Source: an uncultured bacterium
GTDB lineage: Bacteria; Gemmatimonadota; Gemmatimonadetes; Longimicrobiales; RSA9
Length of the DNA stretch: 11,237 nt
Direction: 5' to 3'
NCBI GenBank assembly: GCA_937889645.1
Contig: CALBZE010000128.1
Span: forward strand, 1 to 11,237
Shown here: in pieces, positions 6,602 through 11,237 of the stretch
Layout: each line of letters begins with the position of its first letter
Position numbering within the stretch: position 1 is the stretch's first letter
Translations under genes and position numbers: made by a program
Notes under the pieces: generated by a model
Databases searched by the model: none
Told to the model about the DNA's origin: nothing
The model's input: the letters and a program-made list of their open reading frames with translations, nothing else

Positions 6602-7255
6602 TCAATCCGTGCGCTGAACGACGCGCTGCATCTTCAGGTTGCCGTCGGCCGCCGTTTCGTGAGCGACGCCGAAGATGATCGCGTGCCCATCCGGATCCGC
6701 GACGGCGAAGCGCGCGCCCGGAACCCTCGCGAGGTCGGCCTTCACGGCGCGCCGTCGAGGCCCGCGAAGCGATGGGTATCCCCGCGGAATCTCCACGAGT
6801 TCGGGAGTCCCGCCGAACTCTCGCCACGCCCGGCGCAGGCTGCTGATCCGTTGCCGCAACGCGGTGTCGGCGATCCCGAGCAGGCTCGCGATCTCCGCCC
6901 GCCCGAGGCCGAGGTTGGCGAGGAGCGCGACGATCTTCAGCGAGGGCGAAAGGGTGTCGATGAACTCGCGCGGCAGTTTCCGGATCGCCTCACCCGACGG
7001 ATCGGCGTCGGCCGCGTAGAGCGCCTCCCTGCGCCGTCGCCTACCCTCCGTGCGTGCGATGAACAACGCCCGGCGCCGGAAAACGCCGCGCGCCCAGGCC
7101 AGGAACCCGTCGTCGCTCTGGACTCGCCCCTGCTCGACCGCGGCGAGGAGCATGTCCTGGACCAGATCGTCGGCGTCGTCGGGGGTCTCGGCGCACCGCA
7201 GCGCGATGCGACGGAGAGCGTCGATGGTGGAGGCGGAGATGGGGGGTTCGGACAT
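6602..7255 (-). CDS. Sigma-70/ECF-like protein with a short C-terminal DPDGH tail
   Basis: Probable transcription factor of 217 residues. Residues about 10-75 match sigma region 2 (ETPDDADDLVQDMLLAAVEQ, then FLAWARGVFRRRALFIART). Residues about 105-150 match region 4 (LSPSLKIVALLANLGLG, then IASLLGIADTALRQRISSLRR, quoted in part as RISSLRRAWREF). After region 4 about 65 residues remain. Their core, ARFAVADPDGHAIIFG, resembles the last strands of a VOC domain and nearly repeats the DPDGH turn of the downstream VOC protein. The ATG at 7255 is the first good start in frame, though the Shine-Dalgarno match is weak. No anti-sigma gene is adjacent. The tail may act as a built-in regulator, as C-terminal extensions do in some other ECF groups (inference). 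It could also act as a non-sigma DNA-binding regulator. Confidence 0.82.
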   Translation of the reverse strand: MSEPPISASTIDALRRIALRCAETPDDADDLVQDMLLAAVEQGRVQSDDGFLAWARGVFRRRALFIARTEGRRRRREALYAADADPSGEAIRKLPREFIDTLSPSLKIVALLANLGLGRAEIASLLGIADTALRQRISSLRRAWREFGGTPELVEIPRGYPSLRGPRRRAVKADLARVPGARFAVADPDGHAIIFGVAHETAADGNLKMQRVVQRTD

Positions 7256-7288
7256 GCTCGTGCGGTCATCAATGCGACGGCGGAGGGC

Positions 7289-7954
7289 TCAGTCGACCAC
7301 AACGACTTCCCGGATGAGTATAGGAGCTTCCGGACGACGGGGATAGACGGAAGAGATCGGACCACATGAGCTCACCCCCGTCTCGGTTTCGTTACCGACC
7401 CCGCCGGCCGCTACAGGCTTGTCGTCGCGCCCACCGCACTTGATGCCCGATCTCAGGATCGAGTCGGTCAGGCCGTAGTACGAATTGGTTCTCAGTTCTT
7501 CCTGCCAATACTTACGGATGCGTTTATTGCAGTAGTACTGCTGCATCCCCCGGAGCCATGCGTTCCAGACTTCAGGGTAGATGTATCCGAGCTTGTAATA
7601 GAGGTACTCTTCCCCGCAGAGATTGAAATAATCGACGAGTATCGCCTTTTCTTCATTCGTCAGGCCGATTTCCGAATCAACGTTGTCAATTTCTGCCAAC
7701 CGCTCGTTCAGCCTGTCGTACCTCTGGTTGAACTTCTCAAATAACCCATTGAATAGGTGCACTTCTTCCAACTTCTGTTTCTGCACGAAATAGATGAGAG
7801 AAAGGCCAACGCTGACAGTCGTTACGACGAGCTTCCAGTCGAGCGACGATGCGGTTCGCGCGACGAACGCGATCAATCCGGCACCGACGACCACCGCGAT
7901 GGTGCTCATGTACCGGAAGGACCAATGCTTCAACAGAACGGTGACGTGCAACAT
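7289..7954 (-). CDS. Hypothetical low-GC membrane protein with two N-terminal spans and a coiled-coil region
   Basis: Function not recognised. Taking the ATG at 7954 gives 221 residues. Two hydrophobic spans lie at about 16-34 (STIAVVVGAGLIAFVA) and 40-56 (KLVVTTVSVGLSLIYF), joined by a short loop. A charged, heptad-like helix follows at about 57-90 (EKFNQRYDRLNERLAEI). Next is an aromatic-rich cytoplasmic domain (ILVDYFNLCGEEYLYYKLGY, then YPEVWNAWLRGMQQYY) ending near NSYYGL at about residue 165. The last 50 or so residues are high-GC, low in structure and unlike the rest. GC is about 45-50% over most of the gene, against about 70% around it, so it was probably acquired. GAGG lies 9 bases before the ATG; a GTG at 8020 or the ATG at about residue 16 are alternative starts. 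It ends 33 bases before the sigma-like gene. It resembles small two-span proteins of unknown function found scattered in genomic islands (recollection, not searched). Confidence 0.75.
   Translation of the reverse strand: MLHVTVLLKHWSFRYMSTIAVVVGAGLIAFVARTASSLDWKLVVTTVSVGLSLIYFVQKQKLEEVHLFNGLFEKFNQRYDRLNERLAEIDNVDSEIGLTNEEKAILVDYFNLCGEEYLYYKLGYIYPEVWNAWLRGMQQYYCNKRIRKYWQEELRTNSYYGLTDSILRSGIKCGGRDDKPVAAGGVGNETETGVSSCGPISSVYPRRPEAPILIREVVVVD
7317..7322 (-). promoter_or_regulatory. Possible -10 element upstream of the sigma-like/VOC operon
   Basis: TATACT on the minus strand (7322-7317), about 60 bases before the ATG at 7255, is the same hexamer as in the first sigma operon. It lies inside the 3' coding end of the preceding gene. 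No convincing -35 is found at 16-18 bases, so this is weak; read-through from the gene at 7289-7954 is an alternative. Confidence 0.25.
7440..7925. other. Low-GC island within high-GC surroundings
   Basis: This stretch falls to roughly 42-55% GC by inspection (lowest about 7621-7680), against about 70% on both sides. It coincides with the body of the hypothetical membrane gene, excluding its 3' end. No transposase, integrase or clear terminal repeats are visible. Confidence 0.7.
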
Positions 7955-8044
7955 CCTGGAGACCCTCTTCCTGTCCGAACTCACAGCCCTACCATGGGAT
8001 CCCGAAGTCCTTTGAATCACCAGACACGAAAGCCAACCGCTCCA

Positions 8045-10510
8045 TCACCTCCCCACCACCCCCACCAACCCCTCCTCCAGACTCACCGGCGGCTCCCCCA
8101 ACTCCCACCTCTCCGCCGCCACCGTCGTCCCCCGATCCTCCTCCCGCAACACGATCCTGAACTGCGGACACGGATGGTCGTCGAGCCGCGCCACCTGCTC
8201 CGCCGTCGGAAGCTGAATGCGACAGAACAGCCGGTCGCCGCCGAGAAAAACCGTTCGCTGCTGATCGACCCGGATCGTCTGATCCTTCTCCTGCACGTTC
8301 GGCCCGCTCCACCGCCCGCCGGCGCCGCCCACCGAATCCGCCGCCCCGCCCCCGTCGCCCTGGCCGGCCGGGCCCGCCGCCTCACGCCACTCCACGCAAG
8401 CGATCAGCACGTATTTGCCGTCGATCGCGATCGGCCGGCGGTCCCGGTCGCCGAACCCCGGGCCGTCCAGCTCGAACCGGTCGCCGGGGACCTCGATCCG
8501 CAGCTCGACCTTCCGGCCCGACGGCTCCATGCGCGAGAGCGGCTCGAGGAGCGGGCCGAGCGCGAAGCCGAGGCCGGTGCGGATGAGCGGGGAGAAGTGC
8601 GAGTTGCCGACGACGTCGCGGATCCGCTCCGCCAGCATCTCCATCCCCGCCCTGAACTCGCGCTCGAACTGCTCGCGGTGCCGGAACACCGGCGGCTCGG
8701 TCCGCCGCCCCGGGCGACGCTCGATCAGCCCCGCCCGTCGCATGAGCAGCTCGGTCGAATAGCGCGCCATCTCGACCTGGAACTCGCGCGAGACCTGCGA
8801 CGTGAAGCCGGCGAACCCCATCGCCTCGTGGCCGGGGAGCGGCTCGTAGACCAGCTTCCCGCCCTTCCGCTCGACGATCGGCGCGATCGCGATCACGCGC
8901 GACGCCTCGTGCTTCCCGCCCAGGTCCATGAGCAGGTCGAGGTAGGAGTAGACGAGCGCGCGCAGCCAAAGCGCCTTGTCGGCGGCGCCGTCGACATCGC
9001 GCAGGAACGCCTTCGCCCGGCCGGCCAACCTTCCGAGCTCGTCCGGGTTCTCGGCGATCACGCGCTCCAGCTCGTCGGCCAGCTCGTACGGGACCGGCGG
9101 GAACTCGGCGTCCTCGCGGTTCGATTGGAGCAGGTCGCGACACGCTTTGATCAGCGCGCGGAGCTTGCCCGCCGTGGGCTCGTCCTCCAGCGCCGGACCG
9201 AGCAGCGCCCGCGCCTTGTCGCGCAGCGCGAACCGGTCGCGGACCGACATGATCTTGTCCGCCTCGTCGCTCGTCGCCTCGCCCAGGATCGCGGTCAGGA
9301 TGTGGCCGGCCTTCACGCCGAGCCGCTCTAACGTCGTCAGCCGCTGGAGCTGGTAGCCCTGCAGCGAGCCGAGCCAGCCGGGCTCGCGGACGCGGTACTC
9401 GGAGTGGATCGGGAGCAGGAACGAGATCTTCTCGGGCCCGAGGCGCGGGTCGACGAAGACGATGCGACGGTCGAACGGCGTCGCCGACGGGCGCGCGTCC
9501 ATGAACGAGGCGAGGCGGAAGGCTTCGCGGATCGGCTCGTTGTTGAACGTCCCGCCGTCGACGTAGGTCATCCAGATCGTGTCGCCCTCGACGCGTCCGG
9601 CGAACTGTCGCTTCCAGATCGCGGGGCCGTACTCGTACGCCTTGCGCTTGAGGACGACGGGCTCGAAGGCGAAGGGGAACGCGCCGCAGGCGATGCACGT
9701 CGCGCCGAGCTTCGCCCACGCCGACGGCGCGCGCAGGTCGCCGATCTCGCCCGGCCGCTCGTCGGCCGCGTGGTAGCGGCACCAGCGGCTCCGCCCCTCC
9801 TTCGGCGCCTCGTGGAATCGCAGGTCGAAGACGCGGACCTCGCGGTGCCCGCGCGACGTGAGCGCGTCGCGCAGCGCGATCACGCCCGCCTCCTCGGCCT
9901 CGCGGGCCTTGCGCGCGTCGTACTGGATCGCGGTCAGGTTGCTCAGCGTCGCGGCGAAGAGAACGCGGTCGCCCAGGAGCTGGCGGCCGGCGAAGTCGGG
10001 CGTGCGGTCGAAGGAGAGGAGCCGGGCCGCGATCTCGTCGACGGCGCCGCGGTCGAGGATGCTGGCGACGTGCCGCAGGTCGCGCTTCCGTCCGCCCTTC
10101 CGGCCGAGCAGCGTCTCGATGTCGACCTCCTGGACCCACGCGCGGTGCTGCATGTCCTGCGCGTGCTGCGCGGCGACGAGCTGCATGCGGCGCGCGTCGT
10201 CGAGCCGGTCGAACTCGTCCGCGAACTGCGCGCGGAGCCGGTCCTCGACGTCCGGCGCCGGGTCCGGCTGGGCGAGGGAGCGGAGCATGAGGACGAGGGA
10301 GAGCGCCCCCGCGCTCGCGCCGCTGAAGACGTCGACGACGACGCGGTCGTACGGCACCCGCTCCCCGTGCCGTGGGTCCGACGGGTCGTCGACGACGTAC
10401 GTCGCCCGCAGGACGGCCAGCTTCATCGCCTCGGTCAGCGCCGCGCCGCTGAACGCGCCCAGCGACACGCCGCCGCCCATCGCGAAACCGAGTCGCAGCT
10501 CTCTACCCAT
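8045..10510 (-). CDS. Large patatin-like phospholipase (patatin-related / DUF3376-type)
   Basis: Predicted lipid acyl hydrolase of 821 residues. The N-terminal part has every catalytic element of the patatin fold: an oxyanion-hole glycine motif GGGVSLG (12-18), the nucleophile elbow GASAG with Ser66, and DGG with catalytic Asp318 (VDGGTFNN). About 480 residues follow, mostly helical to about 690, then beta-rich near the C-terminus (RTVFLGGDRLFCRIQLP). The order and size resemble the long patatin-related family TIGR03607/DUF3376 rather than short CapV-type or plant patatins. No signal peptide is present, so it is probably cytoplasmic or peripheral at the membrane. A Gly-rich linker is seen near residue 710. 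Start: GGAG 8 bases before the ATG at 10510. It lies 178 bases downstream of the S41 peptidase gene, same strand. The substrate is unknown; a membrane-remodelling or immune-effector role is possible, but no cyclase or sensor partner is visible in the window. Confidence 0.9.
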   Translation of the reverse strand: MGRELRLGFAMGGGVSLGAFSGAALTEAMKLAVLRATYVVDDPSDPRHGERVPYDRVVVDVFSGASAGALSLVLMLRSLAQPDPAPDVEDRLRAQFADEFDRLDDARRMQLVAAQHAQDMQHRAWVQEVDIETLLGRKGGRKRDLRHVASILDRGAVDEIAARLLSFDRTPDFAGRQLLGDRVLFAATLSNLTAIQYDARKAREAEEAGVIALRDALTSRGHREVRVFDLRFHEAPKEGRSRWCRYHAADERPGEIGDLRAPSAWAKLGATCIACGAFPFAFEPVVLKRKAYEYGPAIWKRQFAGRVEGDTIWMTYVDGGTFNNEPIREAFRLASFMDARPSATPFDRRIVFVDPRLGPEKISFLLPIHSEYRVREPGWLGSLQGYQLQRLTTLERLGVKAGHILTAILGEATSDEADKIMSVRDRFALRDKARALLGPALEDEPTAGKLRALIKACRDLLQSNREDAEFPPVPYELADELERVIAENPDELGRLAGRAKAFLRDVDGAADKALWLRALVYSYLDLLMDLGGKHEASRVIAIAPIVERKGGKLVYEPLPGHEAMGFAGFTSQVSREFQVEMARYSTELLMRRAGLIERRPGRRTEPPVFRHREQFEREFRAGMEMLAERIRDVVGNSHFSPLIRTGLGFALGPLLEPLSRMEPSGRKVELRIEVPGDRFELDGPGFGDRDRRPIAIDGKYVLIACVEWREAAGPAGQGDGGGAADSVGGAGGRWSGPNVQEKDQTIRVDQQRTVFLGGDRLFCRIQLPTAEQVARLDDHPCPQFRIVLREEDRGTTVAAERWELGEPPVSLEEGLVGVVGR

Positions 10511-10553
10511 GATCCGCGCTCCGCATCGGAGGTGAGACTGCGAGGCGCTGTGC

Positions 10554-10594
10554 CGGTCGGCTCGCCGGGTTCGGGCCGGACCCGGGATCGACCG
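10554..10594. repeat. Interrupted inverted repeat between the S41 peptidase and patatin genes
   Basis: CGGTCG (10554-10559) pairs with CGACCG (10589-10594), and inside it CCGGGT (10565-10570) pairs with ACCCGG (10580-10585), with unequal internal loops and a 9-base end loop. No T-tract follows on the minus strand. It may be a weak terminator or leader structure of the patatin gene. The rest of the 178-bp gap (10511-10688) shows no clear promoter. Confidence 0.3.
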
Positions 10595-10688
10595 CGGCGA
10601 GCGCCTCGATCGATGCCTGCCGCAGGGGGTCCAGCCGTGAACCCGTGGGTGGGGTTGTAAGCGACGACGTCGCCGCCGCCGCCGCGGG

Positions 10689-11237
10689 TCAATAATGAAG
10701 CGGCGCGGGGATCCCCTGCAACCGTTTCCGGATCGCCTCCAGCGCCACGTCGATCCCGGCAGCGTAATCGGCCCACCGGCTGGATGCCGGGAGGTCCGGC
10801 CCGAGATCCGGCGAACTCAGGTCGAGGAAGCAAGGGACGTCGTCCGGGCAGGGCGATCGGGAGTAGCTGTGGAACGCGTTCGCGAAGTGCGCGGCGAGCC
10901 CGGAATTCGGAAGGATGATGTTGCCGCCCTCGGACCAGAAGTCGAGCTCGTCGCCGACCGGCTCTCCGACGATGATCACGTCGCCGGCGGCCCGCCACGC
11001 CGCGGCCGCCGTGATCCCCGCCGAGAACGTCGCACGGCCGGTGATCACGAAGCGAGCGATGCCACGCGTGCGCTCCTCGAGCTTCGCCATGAGGTCCTTC
11101 GCGAGGTCCAGGTTCCCGCCGGTGTTGAAACGGAGGTCCAGGACGAACGCCCTCGGGCGCAGACTGTCGAGAGCGGCGAGCAGCCTCTCGCCGAATGCGG
11201 AGATGGGCTCGTCCGGCATCTCCGACGCACGGTTGTA
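10689..11237 (-). CDS. S41-family peptidase, C-terminal part (5' end outside window)
   Basis: The last 182 residues of a serine peptidase of the C-terminal-processing (tail-specific) class; the frame is open through the right edge, so the internal Met at 11219 need not be the start. Seen in order: FVLDLRFNTGGN, the conserved strand and Gly turn of the S41 core; ITGRATFSAG with the probable nucleophile Ser (in-window residue 72); and IIVGEPVGDE, the conserved Glu-Pro segment. A short tail carries two Cys (CPDDVPC) that could pair. The missing part would hold the N-terminal region and any PDZ or signal sequence. S41 enzymes act on unfolded or C-terminally tagged proteins, often in the periplasm. 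The gene lies upstream of the patatin gene on the same strand, but the 178-bp gap leaves co-transcription open. Confidence 0.85.
   Translation of the reverse strand, partial: YNRASEMPDEPISAFGERLLAALDSLRPRAFVLDLRFNTGGNLDLAKDLMAKLEERTRGIARFVITGRATFSAGITAAAAWRAAGDVIIVGEPVGDELDFWSEGGNIILPNSGLAAHFANAFHSYSRSPCPDDVPCFLDLSSPDLGPDLPASSRWADYAAGIDVALEAIRKRLQGIPAPLHY

Noticed and set aside
7440..7925. Insertion sequence or prophage remnant
   Set aside because: GC is low, but there is no transposase, integrase or terminal inverted repeat; only a single membrane-protein gene is present.
8382..10139. Long out-of-phase frames on both strands over the patatin gene (also 7757-9331 and 9404-10660, plus strand)
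   Set aside because: No motifs, and they cross gene boundaries; the patatin frame holds all catalytic motifs and a ribosome site.
8045..10510. CBASS-type (CapV) patatin effector
   Set aside because: The protein is far longer than CapV, and no CD-NTase, E1/E2 or other signalling partner lies in the window.

Overview
The window is about 70% GC and dense with genes. It looks like chromosomal DNA of a high-GC, Gram-negative-type bacterium from a poorly cultured, signalling-rich lineage (Acidobacteriota, Gemmatimonadota or Candidatus Eisenbacteria-like). The basis is a lipoprotein, a signal-peptide-bearing outer-membrane beta-barrel, and an ECF sigma factor of the Sigma70_ECF type coupled to a TPR-bearing Ser/Thr kinase. 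The exact phylum cannot be fixed from the sequence alone. I saw no tRNA, rRNA, CRISPR array, transposase or integrase.

Layout. (1) 1-3369, minus strand: a two-gene signalling operon of an ECF-type sigma factor (2734-3369) and a Ser/Thr kinase with one membrane span and a long TPR tail (start 2737, running off the left edge). The two overlap by an ATGA. A near-consensus promoter (TTGAGC-17-TATACT) lies about 110 bp upstream, with its -35 box inside a perfect 22-bp palindrome. (2) 3582-5981, plus strand, divergent from it: a probable lipoprotein with two Ig-like modules and exactly seven RCC1 repeats, then a small outer-membrane beta-barrel protein, followed by a strong hairpin terminator. (3) 6189-7954, minus strand: a low-GC two-span membrane protein of unknown function, then a second sigma-like protein with an unusual C-terminal tail, then a glyoxalase/VOC-fold protein 17 bp further on. 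(4) 8045-11237, minus strand: an 821-residue patatin-like phospholipase, preceded by the C-terminal part of an S41 peptidase that enters from the right edge.

How the genes may work together (inference). The ECF/kinase operon and the divergent RCC1-lipoprotein/beta-barrel pair share a 212-bp intergenic region with the palindrome. They may form a signalling unit in which an envelope-anchored kinase controls the sigma factor, and the surface proteins are its output or its sensor. The second sigma-like gene and the VOC gene form a second small regulatory unit. Both proteins carry the same DPDGH turn near the C-terminus, which suggests they share a ligand-binding or evolutionary element. The low-GC membrane gene between the VOC unit and the patatin gene looks acquired. 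The patatin-like protein is probably a cytoplasmic lipid hydrolase of the large, two-part patatin class.
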